NCBI RefSeq assembly: GCF_003843835.1
Contig: NZ_RKQL01000002.1
Location: forward strand, 124,001-188,000
Length of the DNA: 64,000 nt
Source: Tibeticola sediminis
GTDB lineage: Bacteria > Pseudomonadota > Gammaproteobacteria > Burkholderiales > Burkholderiaceae_C
Direction of reading: 5' to 3'
Of this stretch, positions 26,838 to 35,459 are shown piece after piece. The notes beneath the pieces are model-generated. The model did no database searches. It worked only from the letters and a program-made list of their open reading frames with translations, and was not told where the DNA came from. Each line of letters begins with the position of its first letter. The first letter of the stretch is position 1. A program made the position numbers and the translations under genes.

Positions 26838-26931
26838 GACGAGCCTTGACCCCGGCACTGACTCCACAGTTAGGGCTGCTTGGTTCCCCACCTGACCCGG
26901 TTGGCTGCTTTGCCATGCGGGAAGGCCCGTC
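26838..26931 (-). ncRNA. ffs: 4.5S RNA (small signal recognition particle RNA)
   Basis: Scaffold RNA of the bacterial signal recognition particle, binding Ffh for co-translational targeting of membrane proteins. On the minus strand the Ffh-binding hairpin is complete at 26874-26897: GGTCAGG, a 3-base arm, the GGAA tetraloop, the complementary arm and AGCAGCC. The outer stem pairs GACGGGCCTT (5' end, 26931) with AAGGCTCGTC (3' end, 26838). The mature ends may differ by a few bases. The 10-bp terminator follows directly. Its place beside dnaX is common in bacteria. Confidence 0.92.
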
Positions 26932-26936
26932 GTTGG

Positions 26937-27254
26937 CTATTCTAGTCGACGCAGCGCCTCCCGGCGGCCGAAGGAGAGTGTCAATAGGCCAAGCACTTCA
27001 ATCCGCACGCGTTCGAGCTCGGCGCCTTGCGGCTCGCGCTCGAGACAGGCGCGCAGCCGCTGCGCGCGCGGGTGCAAACAACCCTCGAGGGCGGCGATGA
27101 GCTTGGGGATGTCCGACGCGGTCGTCACGGACGTCGGGCCAGGTTGGGTCGCTTGGGCTGGCAGGTCAATTGTGGGATGCATGCAATCCTCGAGCCGAGG
27201 AAGGGCCGGCAGTAAACGTTCCATCGGGATGGATGGTTTGACGCACTGCAGCAT
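26937..27254 (-). CDS. Small hypothetical protein upstream of ffs
   Basis: An open frame of 105 codons; the true start may be a later Met (MHPTIDLPAQ, about 27182). The C-terminal half looks like a real helical protein (IPKLIAALEGCLHPRAQRL, EVLGLLTLSFGRREALRRL). No family recognised. The last codons overlap the ffs -10 box, so either the gene or the promoter call could be wrong. It is divergent from dnaX. Confidence 0.4.
   Translation of the reverse strand: MLQCVKPSIPMERLLPALPRLEDCMHPTIDLPAQATQPGPTSVTTASDIPKLIAALEGCLHPRAQRLRACLEREPQGAELERVRIEVLGLLTLSFGRREALRRLE
26939..26944 (-). promoter_or_regulatory. Likely -10 box of the 4.5S RNA gene
   Basis: TAGAAT on the minus strand, 7 bases before the inferred 5' end of the 4.5S RNA. 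No good -35 hexamer is visible at the usual spacing. Confidence 0.5.
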
Positions 27255-27407
27255 ACTCTCGACTCGCGCGTTCGACCAGCCCCCGCGTGAGGCGATTTTG
27301 GATGTTGCTGTCTACTCGGCGACGGTTCGGTACGCACTCCCGTTCGTTCCTCGGCGGTCGGCGGCCGTGCCGTCTGGAACACGCCGGGGCCCCCGTAGAA
27401 TGGCGCG

Positions 27408-29252
27408 ATGGCTCCCTATTTGGTTCTGGCTCGGAAGTATCGTCCTCGGACCTTTTCCGAGATGGTTGGGCAAGACGCCGTCGTTCGCGCCTTGACCAAC
27501 GCCTTGTCCACGGGGCGTTTGCATCATGTGTACTTGTTCACCGGCACGCGGGGCGTCGGCAAGACGACGGTGTCGCGCATTCTGGCGAAGTCGCTCAATT
27601 GCCAGGGCGTCGATGGACAAGGCGGCGTGACGGCCACGCCTTGTGGGGTTTGCCCGGCCTGCGTGGAGATCGACGCCGGGCGCTTCGTGGACTACACCGA
27701 GCTCGACGCCGCCTCGAACCGTGGCGTTGCCGAAGTTCAAAGCCTGCTCGAGCAGGCGGTCTACAAGCCCGTGCAGGGGCGCTACAAGGTCTTCATGATC
27801 GACGAGGTTCACATGCTGACCGGGCACGCCTTCAATGCGATGCTCAAAACGCTGGAGGAGCCTCCCGAATATTTGAAATTCGTCTTGGCGACGACCGACC
27901 CGCAGAAGGTGCCGGTCACGGTCTTGAGCCGCTGCCTGCAGTTCAACCTGCGTCCCATGGCGCCGGAGACCGTTGCGGAGCATCTGCAGCGCGTGCTTGC
28001 CGCCGAGTCCATCGATTTCGAAGCATCGGCCTTGCGCCTGCTGGCTCGCGCCGCCCGTGGCTCGATGCGCGACGCGCTGAGCCTGACCGACCAAGCGATT
28101 GCCTACGGTGGGGGCGCGCTGCGCGAAGTACCCGTGCGCCAGATGCTGGGCAGTGCGGACCGCAGTCTGATGTGGCAGGTGCTCGAGGCGCTGTCGCACG
28201 GCGCGGGCCGAACGGTGATCGAATCCATCGAGGCCATGCGCGTGCAGGGACTGCAAGCGGGCGCGATGCTCGATGAAATGGTTGCTGTCCTCCAGGACGT
28301 CGCGGTGCGTCAAGCGGTTCCCGAAGCGGCAGCGGCCCGAGACGAGGCAGACGAGGCGCAGCTGCAGCGCTTGTCGCAAGCCTTGGCAGCCGACGAGACC
28401 CAGCTCCTCTACAGCATTTGCCTGCATGGCCGTCAGGAGTTGGGCTTGGCGGTGGACGAATACGCGGCGTTGACGATGGTTCTGCTGCGCTTCTTGGCGT
28501 TCAAGTCGCCGTCGTCGCCCGAAGAAAAAAAAAGCCCGTTGAGGGCCAAGGATGAAATCAGCCCCCGGCTGGGGGCTGGGGCTGGCGCCGCACCGGCGCC
28601 TCCGCTGAGCGGACGAGAGGCTCCGGGGACGTCGCCGGCCGGTTCGTCCGAGCGGGTGGAGAGCCCGGCCGTGACGCTGGACGAGGGTGCTTCCTTGCCT
28701 CTGGTGGATGCACCGCATGCAGCGCGGTCGCTGCAGCCAGTGGCGAACGGTGAGACCACAGAAAAAGCGGGGGTATCGAGCGATCTCAGCGAGCCGGTCG
28801 AGCATTCGAGCGTTCCGCCCGCCGGCGGCGCCGCGACCGCGGAACCGGCCGAGGCTCCTGCAGTTTCGGACGCGGACGATGTGTTTTGGCATGGTTTGGT
28901 CATGCGCCTGATCGGCTCCGAGCGGATCGGAGCGCTCGTGCGTGAGCTGGCGCTCCAGTCCGAGCTCGTGCGGCGCGACGGCAACGTGTGGGTGCTTCGG
29001 GTCGAGGCCGAGGCACTGGCCCAGCCGCAGATGGCGCAGCGGCTCGAGGCGGCGTTGGCCGCAGAAGGCCATGCGGTGCGCCTTTGTGTGGAGTTGGGGC
29101 GGGCCGAGAACAGCCCCGCACAGCGCCTGGCCCGCCGAGCGCAGGCGCGGCTGGCCCGGGCCGAGGCTTGGGTCGCAGCCGATCCCTGGACGCAAGAGAT
29201 GATGCGCAGCTTTGGCGCGAAAATCGTGCCCGGGAGTCTCGCAGCGCTGTGA
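27408..29252 (+). CDS. dnaX: DNA polymerase III subunits gamma and tau
   Basis: Clamp-loader ATPase, 614 residues in the full (tau) form. The N-terminal AAA+ module shows LARKYRPRTFSEMVGQD, Walker A GTRGVGKTT, a zinc site with CGVCPAC, and DEVHMLTGHAFNAMLKTLEEPP. The clamp-loader collar ends near residue 370. A Pro/Ala/Glu-rich linker and the C-terminal domain that binds alpha and DnaB follow. At codons 374-375 a run of nine A, two hairpins and an early -1 stop suggest that a short gamma form is also made. It is followed by ybaB and recR, the classic order. Confidence 0.96.
   Translation: MAPYLVLARKYRPRTFSEMVGQDAVVRALTNALSTGRLHHVYLFTGTRGVGKTTVSRILAKSLNCQGVDGQGGVTATPCGVCPACVEIDAGRFVDYTELDAASNRGVAEVQSLLEQAVYKPVQGRYKVFMIDEVHMLTGHAFNAMLKTLEEPPEYLKFVLATTDPQKVPVTVLSRCLQFNLRPMAPETVAEHLQRVLAAESIDFEASALRLLARAARGSMRDALSLTDQAIAYGGGALREVPVRQMLGSADRSLMWQVLEALSHGAGRTVIESIEAMRVQGLQAGAMLDEMVAVLQDVAVRQAVPEAAAARDEADEAQLQRLSQALAADETQLLYSICLHGRQELGLAVDEYAALTMVLLRFLAFKSPSSPEEKKSPLRAKDEISPRLGAGAGAAPAPPLSGREAPGTSPAGSSERVESPAVTLDEGASLPLVDAPHAARSLQPVANGETTEKAGVSSDLSEPVEHSSVPPAGGAATAEPAEAPAVSDADDVFWHGLVMRLIGSERIGALVRELALQSELVRRDGNVWVLRVEAEALAQPQMAQRLEAALAAEGHAVRLCVELGRAENSPAQRLARRAQARLARAEAWVAADPWTQEMMRSFGAKIVPGSLAAL
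28525..28577 (+). promoter_or_regulatory. Predicted -1 frameshift or slippage signal in dnaX
   Basis: Nine consecutive A (28525-28533) read in frame as GAA AAA AAA AGC, containing the slippery heptamer A AAA AAA. Directly after is a 4-bp hairpin GCCC-gttga-GGGC, and at 28560-28577 a 7-bp stem AGCCCCC-ggct-GGGGGCT. A shift of -1 adds Lys Pro Val Glu Gly Gln Gly and then meets TGA at 28553-28555, giving a product of about 382 residues that ends just after the ATPase and collar domains, as gamma does. Confidence 0.7.
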
Positions 29253-29340
29253 GCGGTGAGGCAGCAGGATCGCGTGTCCGTCCCGCCTGGGTGGCGGGTC
29301 GGTGCACGGGCCAAATGAGTTCTTACAACGGAGTCAGAGA

Positions 29341-29673
29341 ATGTTCAACAAAGGTCAGTTGGCCGGGCTGATGAAGCAGGCCCAGGCGATGCAGGAAAAC
29401 CTCAAGCGCGCCCAAGAGGAGTTGGCGCACATCGAGGTCGAAGGCGAGGCCGGCGGTGGCCTCGTCAAGGTGCTCATGACCTGCAAACACGAGGTTCGAC
29501 GGGTCACGATCGACCCAAGTCTGCTCGCCGATGACCCAGAGATGCTCGAGGATCTCGTTGCCGCGGCGTTCAATGCCGCGGTGCGCAAGGCCGCCGAAAC
29601 CGAGCAGGAAAAGCTCGGCAAGCTGACCGCCGGGATGCCGGGTTTGCCGGGCGGCATGAAGTTCCCCTTCTGA
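29341..29673 (+). CDS. ybaB: YbaB/EbfC family nucleoid-associated protein
   Basis: A 110-residue DNA-binding protein of the YbaB/EbfC family, usually encoded between dnaX and recR. Seen: [21 protein letters not shown], the [21 protein letters not shown] core, and the C-terminal Met/Gly/Pro tail [13 protein letters not shown]. The ATG at 29341 is taken because the family begins there. It lies 88 bp after dnaX. Confidence 0.94.
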   Translation: MFNKGQLAGLMKQAQAMQENLKRAQEELAHIEVEGEAGGGLVKVLMTCKHEVRRVTIDPSLLADDPEMLEDLVAAAFNAAVRKAAETEQEKLGKLTAGMPGLPGGMKFPF

Positions 29674-29805
29674 GAGACCTTGCCTTGGGTCGCGCAGCGG
29701 TACTTCCAAGCAGAAGAGGGCCACGTGGCCACCCTCGGCCATGCCCGCAGTGGGCTTTGCCGGGCCCGAGCGCTCTGAAAGGCTGCAAAGCGATCCACCT
29801 CCGTC

Positions 29806-30396
29806 ATGGCTGACACCAGCTCGCTCGAACAACTGATCCAGGCGCTGCGGCGGCTGCCCGGCGTGGGGGTGAAGTCGGCGCAGCGTATGGCCTTTCATTT
29901 GCTCCAGCATGACCGGGCGTCGATGCGCGTGCTGGCGCAAGCGCTGCAGGAGGCCGATGCACGCATGCGGCACTGCGCGCTGTGCCATACCTTCACGGAG
30001 GCGGAGCTTTGTGCGACCTGCTCCGACCCGCGGCGCGACGCCAGCCAACTTTGCGTCGTGGAGACCCCGGCGGATCAGGCCGCGATCGAGCGCACCGCGG
30101 CGTATCGGGGGCGATACTTCGTGCTCATGGGCAAGCTCAGTCCGCTCGACGGCATCGGCCCTCGGGAACTCGGTCTCGGGGAGCTGTTCGAGCGCGCATG
30201 CGACGGCGTGGTGCGCGAGGTGATCCTCGCGACCAATTTCACCGCCGAAGGCGAGGCGACCGCGCACGTGATCGGCGAAGCGCTGCGCGCGCGCGGGCTG
30301 AGCGTCACCCGCTTGGCACGGGGTGTTCCGGCCGGCAGCGAGCTCGAATATGTCGATCTCGGCACCATCGCGCACGCCTTGGTCGATCGTCGTTGA
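29806..30396 (+). CDS. recR: Recombination mediator protein RecR
   Basis: Works with RecO and RecF to load RecA at single-strand gaps. The 196-residue protein has the helix-hairpin-helix [20 protein letters not shown], a four-Cys zinc finger (CALC and CATC), and a Toprim domain beginning [15 protein letters not shown] with [12 protein letters not shown]-like spacing. The 132-bp gap after ybaB holds a 12-bp palindrome (GGCCACGTGGCC) but no gene. Confidence 0.96.
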   Translation: MADTSSLEQLIQALRRLPGVGVKSAQRMAFHLLQHDRASMRVLAQALQEADARMRHCALCHTFTEAELCATCSDPRRDASQLCVVETPADQAAIERTAAYRGRYFVLMGKLSPLDGIGPRELGLGELFERACDGVVREVILATNFTAEGEATAHVIGEALRARGLSVTRLARGVPAGSELEYVDLGTIAHALVDRR

Positions 30397-30470
30397 TACA
30401 AAAATGAGAGCGCATAACGTCCATTTTTTGCGGGCGATGGCCGAATTCACATGAAAAACAGGAAGTTTCG

Positions 30471-30899
30471 ATGAACCCAACGATGACGACTGCTGTGCAT
30501 TTCACCGTGGCTTATTGGTGCGTGCTGGCAGCAGCCTTGCTACCCATCGTGTGCGCGGGACTGGCCAAGTGGGGCGAATTCGGCCGGCCAGCCAGCCAAG
30601 GCGGCTATGACAACCACCAGCCACGTGCCTGGCTTGCCCGTCAGGCGGGCTGGAGAGCGCGCGCCAATGCGGCCCAAGCCAACAGCTTCGAAGCGCTGCC
30701 CTTCTTCATCGGCGCGGTGATCATCGCGCAACAACTGGGCGCCAGCCAGGCCTGGCTGGATTTGGCCGCGGTGTTCTTCATTTTTCTGCGGCTCGCCTAC
30801 ATCCTGTGCTACGTCGCGGACTGGGCGCTGATTCGCTCCGTGGTCTGGACCCTGGCGTTCGCGCTCAACATCGCCATCCTCTTCCTCGGCTACCGTTGA
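30471..30899 (+). CDS. MAPEG family membrane protein
   Basis: A 142-residue, four-helix membrane protein of the MAPEG family (eicosanoid and glutathione metabolism in eukaryotes; function in bacteria mostly unknown). Membrane segments are near residues 7-31, 75-93, 98-118 and 121-140. The family signature is seen as RANAAQANSFEALPFF and RLAYILCYVADW. An AGGAAG site precedes the ATG. The TGA stop lies inside the 5-bp repeat TTGAA that flanks the following element. Confidence 0.88.
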   Translation: MNPTMTTAVHFTVAYWCVLAAALLPIVCAGLAKWGEFGRPASQGGYDNHQPRAWLARQAGWRARANAAQANSFEALPFFIGAVIIAQQLGASQAWLDLAAVFFIFLRLAYILCYVADWALIRSVVWTLAFALNIAILFLGYR

Positions 30900-30900
30900 A

Positions 30901-31135
30901 CCTAAATCCGGCAGTTGGGCGCGCCCGGGCGGGTCGTCATCGGGCGCGCGGGCAAGGCGCAAACCACAGCCATGGCGGGCGCCATGGCGAGGATTTGCAA
31001 CGCCGCCCCCGCGCCCGAGGGCGACTCGAACGGGTGCGCAGCGCTCACCCCAACGGTGAACGGCCTGCGCACCGAAAATTGTTGAAACATCAACACCTTG
31101 CATTCAGCGAAAAGCGCCCAACTGCCGGATTTAGG
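30901..31135 (+). mobile_element. MITE-like element, CCTAAATC family, full copy (element B)
   Basis: A 235-bp element, the same length as element A and in the opposite orientation. Ends are CCTAAATCCGGCAGTTG and its exact complement. The 5-bp repeat TTGAA flanks it at 30896-30900 and 31136-31140; the left copy holds the stop codon of the MAPEG gene. The cassette is at 30955-31002. A second, GC-rich pair of arms lies between cassette and ends. No coding capacity. Confidence 0.88.
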
Positions 31136-31258
31136 TTGAACTGAGGCTGCAGGCGTTTCCTTGATGGCGCGGGAAAACCCGGCCGGAGTTCCCCCGATGT
31201 GCCTGCGCCATCCCTGAGCTAGGCTGCGCCAGCCGGGCTCGACCGGCCAGGGGGACGG

Positions 31259-32293
31259 ATGGCGGTGGCAGGGTGTACTCGACGCGCATGTTTGCTGTGG
31301 CTTGGCGCCGCGGCGCTGGGCCGTCCGAGCCTTGCCTCGGGCAGCCCATTGCCGGTCGTGGATTTGGCCGTCGGTGCCGCAGACACCCTCTACGACCTGC
31401 CGATCAAGCTCGCCGCGGCGCTCGGTTTTTTCGCCGCCGCTGGAGTGGAGGTGCATCTCTGGGAATACCCGGGCGGGATGGCGGCGCTCGAAGCGGTGCG
31501 CGAAGGCCATGCGGATGTCGGCGCAGGGCCCTTCGATGCGCTCGTTCTTGCCAACGCCCGTGGCGCTTCCCTGCAGAGCTTTTTCGTCTATGGACGCACG
31601 CCGCAATTGGTGCTGGCGGCATCGAGCCGCACCTTGCCGCCCCAGCCGACGATTCAGCATTTGGTTGGCAAGCTTGTGGGTGTCACCTCGTTCGGCTCGG
31701 CTTCGCACCGCTTCCTTCGGCTGGTGCTGCTCGATGCCGGCGTTCCGGAATCTGCGGTTCGCGTGATTCCGGTCGGCGCCGAGGCCCGTGCGGCCGAGGC
31801 ATTACGGGCCGGCTCGATCGATGGCTTTTGCGGCCTCGATCCGTGGATGACCCGGCTGGAACGCTCGGGCGATGTCCGTGTCCTGGCGGATTCGCGTTCA
31901 GTGCGCAGTTCGGATGCGTTGTTTCAAGGCGCGATGCCTGGCGGTTGCTTGTTTGCGCCCTATGCACGTTCGAAGGCCGGTGATCCGGGGATCGAGCGCG
32001 TGGCTCAGGCCGTTTTCCAGGCGCTGAAGTGGCTGCGTACGGCGGAACTCTCGGACTGGAACGCACTGGCTTCCAAGGCCGCCTGGGCGCGCGATGTGGG
32101 CACGACCTCGGCCGCGGTTGCCGTCTCTTTGCAGGGCTACACCGCCGATGGTGGCTTGCCCGAAGGCGGGGCAAGGACGGCTTGGCGCACCCTTGTCCGT
32201 CTTTACCCTGAACTGTCCGGCGTCCCGCTCAGCCTCAGCCGGTTGCACACCGAGCACTATGCCTTGCTCGCGCGGGCGCGATTGCGGCTTTGA
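31259..32293 (+). CDS. Periplasmic substrate-binding protein, NMT1/SsuA type
   Basis: A 344-residue exported protein. The N-terminus has paired Arg before a hydrophobic stretch (TRRACLLWLGAAALG), so export may be by Tat or Sec. The body follows the NMT1/THI5-like and SsuA/TauA binding-protein pattern: IKLAAALGFFAAAGVEVHLW, GHADVGAGPFDALVLA, GKLVGVTSFGSASHRF and DGFCGLDPWMTRLE. Such proteins feed ABC importers for alkanesulfonates, pyrimidine precursors and similar compounds. No permease or ATPase gene is nearby and the ligand can not be read. It overlaps the end of mltD by 37 bp, tail to tail. Confidence 0.82.
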   Translation: MAVAGCTRRACLLWLGAAALGRPSLASGSPLPVVDLAVGAADTLYDLPIKLAAALGFFAAAGVEVHLWEYPGGMAALEAVREGHADVGAGPFDALVLANARGASLQSFFVYGRTPQLVLAASSRTLPPQPTIQHLVGKLVGVTSFGSASHRFLRLVLLDAGVPESAVRVIPVGAEARAAEALRAGSIDGFCGLDPWMTRLERSGDVRVLADSRSVRSSDALFQGAMPGGCLFAPYARSKAGDPGIERVAQAVFQALKWLRTAELSDWNALASKAAWARDVGTTSAAVAVSLQGYTADGGLPEGGARTAWRTLVRLYPELSGVPLSLSRLHTEHYALLARARLRL

Positions 32294-33855
32294 GTCGAGG
32301 TCGCCTTCGGTGTGCTGGGCGCGGGTCGGATGTTCGTCGCCTTGGCCGGGGCTTTCCGTGCGGGTGCCGCGGCCTGCGATCGATTCGGGGTGGCGCGCGT
32401 TGGAAGGAGCAGGGTGACGGCCTGGCCGGGGCGGAATTGGGTCTTGATTCCGACATTGTTCCAGTGCGCGAGCGTTGCCGCAGCGACGCCGTAACGCTTG
32501 GCGAGGCTTTCGACGCTGTCGCCGCGCCGGGCATGGATGACGGCTCGGCGCAGCGTGACTTCCGGCGCCAGAGCCACTTGGCCATGATCGGCCACGGCTT
32601 CGGGGACGTCGGCATCCTTGGCTTCGGAGCGGGTTACGAGCAAGGTCGAGCCAGCCTTGATGAGCATTTTCGGGGGAATGCCGTTGACCCGGCGCAGCTC
32701 CGACTCCGGCGTGCCGGTGCGTCGTGCCGCTTCGGCGACGCTCATCGTCGAAGGCGCGACCCAGGCCGTCCAACTCGCCAGGCGGCCCTGATAGCTGGCG
32801 AGGTTCCGCTCGAACACGGCGGCGTTGTCCCAGGGCAGCAAGACCTGCGGCGTGCCGGCGGCGAGGATGACCGGTTTGGTCATCGAGGGGTTGAGCGCGC
32901 GGAAGTCTTCGAGCGAAATTTCGGCGAGCTTTGCGGCCAGGGCCACATCGATGTCGCGCGAAATCGGGACCGACTGGAAGTAGGGGTGGTTTTCGATGCG
33001 CGGCAGCCGGATGCCATAGGCCTCGGGGTTGGCGATCAGATTCTTCACCGCTTGCAGCTTGGGCACGTAGAAACGTGTTTCCTGCGGCATGTTCAGGTCG
33101 CTGTAGCTCAGCCCCATCCCGGCCGCCTTGTTGCGGGCCAGTGCTCGGCTCACGCTGCCTTCGCCCCAGTTGTAGGCGGCGAGCGCCAGCTGCCAGTCGC
33201 CAAACATGTTGTAGAGGCGCTGCAGGTAGTCGAGCGCGGCGCGCGTCGATTCGAGCACATCGCGCCGGTCGTCACGAAACGCGTTTTGGCGCAGATCGAA
33301 GGATTTGCCGGTTTGTGGCATGAATTGCCACATGCCGGCCGCCTTTGCGCTCGACACGGCCTGAGGGTTGAACGCGCTTTCGATGAACGGCAGCAAGGCG
33401 ATCTCGGTCGGCATGTTGCGCCGCTCGAGCTCTTCGACGATGTGGAAGAGGTAGCGCTGCGAGCGCTCGGTCATGCGCAGGATGTAATCCGGGCGGGCGC
33501 TGTACCACTGGATGCGGTCGGTCACGAGCTCGTTGTCGAGGTCGGGCATCGCAAAGCCCCGCCGTATGCGTTCCCACAGGTCTTCGGGCGGACGCAGGCT
33601 CACCACGGGTGGGCGTTCGATGGGGTTCAGGCTCAGCGGTTTGACCGGTCCAATCCCACTGCCTTGAAGGCCTTGGCCCGGGGCGTTGGGTGCAGACTCC
33701 CCGCCCGTGCTGGGCTTTGGGCCGTGCGCGGCCGCGGCGTCGACCGCCGAACGTCGCTCGGTCGAGGGCGACTCGAGGGACGCGCAGCCTGACAGCATGG
33801 CCATGAATGCCAACAGCAGCCACGCCAGCCGCGGGTGAAACCAACTCGGGGTCAT
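32257..33855 (-). CDS. mltD: Membrane-bound lytic murein transglycosylase D
   Basis: A 532-residue peptidoglycan-cleaving lipoprotein. Signal with lipobox MLSGC at about residue 24; the SLT domain has the catalytic Glu in LLPFIESAFNPQAVSS and then AAGMWQFMPQTGKSF. Two LysM repeats follow (about 405-440 and 450-495), then a basic Ala/Pro/Lys tail. Its ATG overlaps the gloB stop by 4 bp, so gloB and mltD form a minus-strand pair. Confidence 0.93.
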   Translation of the reverse strand: MTPSWFHPRLAWLLLAFMAMLSGCASLESPSTERRSAVDAAAAHGPKPSTGGESAPNAPGQGLQGSGIGPVKPLSLNPIERPPVVSLRPPEDLWERIRRGFAMPDLDNELVTDRIQWYSARPDYILRMTERSQRYLFHIVEELERRNMPTEIALLPFIESAFNPQAVSSAKAAGMWQFMPQTGKSFDLRQNAFRDDRRDVLESTRAALDYLQRLYNMFGDWQLALAAYNWGEGSVSRALARNKAAGMGLSYSDLNMPQETRFYVPKLQAVKNLIANPEAYGIRLPRIENHPYFQSVPISRDIDVALAAKLAEISLEDFRALNPSMTKPVILAAGTPQVLLPWDNAAVFERNLASYQGRLASWTAWVAPSTMSVAEAARRTGTPESELRRVNGIPPKMLIKAGSTLLVTRSEAKDADVPEAVADHGQVALAPEVTLRRAVIHARRGDSVESLAKRYGVAAATLAHWNNVGIKTQFRPGQAVTLLLPTRATPNRSQAAAPARKAPAKATNIRPAPSTPKATSTQSRNRARASKA

Positions 33856-34628
33856 CGGAACTCGTCTTTCCAGCGCCGCAGGGCGGCAAAGAGGGCGACC
33901 TGATCGGCATCGGCGGGCAGGCCCGCATGTCGGATCACGGCGTCACGAACCGCGACCTCGCCGCAGCGCAAAAAAGGGTTGACCGCGCGTTCGAGTCCGA
34001 TCGAGGAGGGTAAGGTGGGCTCGCCTTGCGCGCGTCGATGGCGACAGAGGGCTTCATACCGGTCGCGCTCGAGGTTTTGCGGCTCGACCGCGCGTGCAAA
34101 GGCGAGGTTCGACAGGGTGTACTCGTGCGCACAGCACACGCGGGTAGGCTCGGGCAGGGCGGCCAGCCGGCTCACCGAGGCGTGCATCTGCTGCGCCGTT
34201 CCTTCGAACAGTCTGCCGCAGCCCGCGGAAAACAGCGTGTCGCCGCAAAAAAGCAAGGGGGTGCCCCCGACCTCCGCGCCGTACCACGCGATGTGCCCGC
34301 GTGTGTGCCCGGGTACCTCCAGCACCTGCCATGGCAAGCCCAGGATCGCGACCGTCGCGCCCTCGGCATGTCGATGACCGTCGACCGGGATGAGCTCGTG
34401 CGCGGGGAGGTGGACCGCTGCACCCGTTTCCTTGGCAAGCGCGGCGACTCCTCCGGTGTGATCGGCGTGATGGTGCGTGACTAGAATCGCAGCCAACCGC
34501 AGCCCGAGTTCGTTCAGCGCGGTGCGTACCGGTTGCGGCTCACCGGGGTCGACGACGAGCGCCTGCTCGCCGTCGTGTAGCAGCCAGATGTAGTTGTCGG
34601 TCAACGCCGGCAGCGCAACGAGTTTCAT
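33852..34628 (-). CDS. gloB: Hydroxyacylglutathione hydrolase (glyoxalase II)
   Basis: Hydrolyses S-lactoylglutathione in methylglyoxal detoxification. The 258-residue metallo-beta-lactamase-fold protein shows the metal motif VTHHHADHTGG, VPGHTRGHIAWY, FCGDTLFSAGCGRLFEGT and CAHEYTLSNLAFA. Its start codon overlaps, on the other strand, the ATG of the methyltransferase by two bases. Position next to rnhA is common in proteobacteria. Confidence 0.96.
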   Translation of the reverse strand: MKLVALPALTDNYIWLLHDGEQALVVDPGEPQPVRTALNELGLRLAAILVTHHHADHTGGVAALAKETGAAVHLPAHELIPVDGHRHAEGATVAILGLPWQVLEVPGHTRGHIAWYGAEVGGTPLLFCGDTLFSAGCGRLFEGTAQQMHASVSRLAALPEPTRVCCAHEYTLSNLAFARAVEPQNLERDRYEALCRHRRAQGEPTLPSSIGLERAVNPFLRCGEVAVRDAVIRHAGLPADADQVALFAALRRWKDEFR

Positions 34629-35457
34629 GGAGGCGCGAATTATAGGTAGCCCACCCGAGTCGGCCCGAGCCCTGCACGAATGGTTTCAGACCCCGCCCGG
34701 GCAGCACCTTCTCCGGTGGGAGCGGGGCTGCCTCGACGCCAGCGTGTCGGATGTCTTCGGCTACCACGCCATCCAGCTGGGCTTGTCCGACATCGATGGG
34801 CTCGCGGCCAATCGCATGCCGCATCGTTGGCTGGCGCTGGATCAGGCCGAGTTGCCCGCTGCGCAGGATCAGGCGGGCAACTCATCCAAAACGAGCGAAC
34901 GCTCGATTCTCGGCTGCGACTATGCGGCTTTGCCGTTTCCCGAGCAGAGCATCGATCTCGTCGTTCTCCCCCACACTTTGGAGTTGCATCGCGATGCCCA
35001 TGCCTGTCTGCGAGAGGTGGAGCGTGTGCTGGTCCCCGAGGGCCGCGTGGTGGTCTGCGGCCTCAACCCGGCGAGCCTCTGGGGCTTGCGGCAGAGGCGG
35101 GCGAGGCTGCTGCGGCGCCTGGGGTTGGGCGAGCTTTTCCTGCCCGATGCCGGTGAATTCATCGCGTACTGGCGGCTTCGAGACTGGCTGCGGCTGCTGG
35201 GCTTTGAAGTCGAAACGGTGCAATTTGGCGTCTACGTCCCGGCCTTGCGGCAGTCCGCCTGGTTGCAGCGCTTTCGCTGGATGGACCGCGCAGGGGCGCG
35301 GTGGTGGCCGATTTTTGGGGCGGCCTATTGCGTCACGGCGGTCAAGAAGGTGCGGGGTGCGCGCCTGCTCGAAGCCAGCTGGAAGGCCGCACCCAGTCCC
35401 CAGGCCGCTCCTATAACCATAGCTAACAAGACCCGAAATACGCAGGGAAACGACTAA
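34627..35457 (+). CDS. Class I SAM-dependent methyltransferase
   Basis: A 276-residue protein placed between gloB and rnhA, as often in beta- and gammaproteobacteria; its substrate is not established. The methyltransferase fold is seen in [27 protein letters not shown] and [15 protein letters not shown]. The first 50 residues ([19 protein letters not shown]) are also conserved in this group. The ATG at 34627 overlaps the gloB start; a Met 11 codons upstream would lie inside gloB. The true start therefore needs care. The rnhA ATG follows 2 bp after the stop. Confidence 0.85.
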   Translation: MEARIIGSPPESARALHEWFQTPPGQHLLRWERGCLDASVSDVFGYHAIQLGLSDIDGLAANRMPHRWLALDQAELPAAQDQAGNSSKTSERSILGCDYAALPFPEQSIDLVVLPHTLELHRDAHACLREVERVLVPEGRVVVCGLNPASLWGLRQRRARLLRRLGLGELFLPDAGEFIAYWRLRDWLRLLGFEVETVQFGVYVPALRQSAWLQRFRWMDRAGARWWPIFGAAYCVTAVKKVRGARLLEASWKAAPSPQAAPITIANKTRNTQGND

Positions 35458-35459
35458 AA

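Noticed and set aside
29720-29740. 12-bp palindrome GGCCACGTGGCC before recR
   Set aside because: Single copy, no regulator known for it, and GC-rich palindromes of this length are common by chance here.
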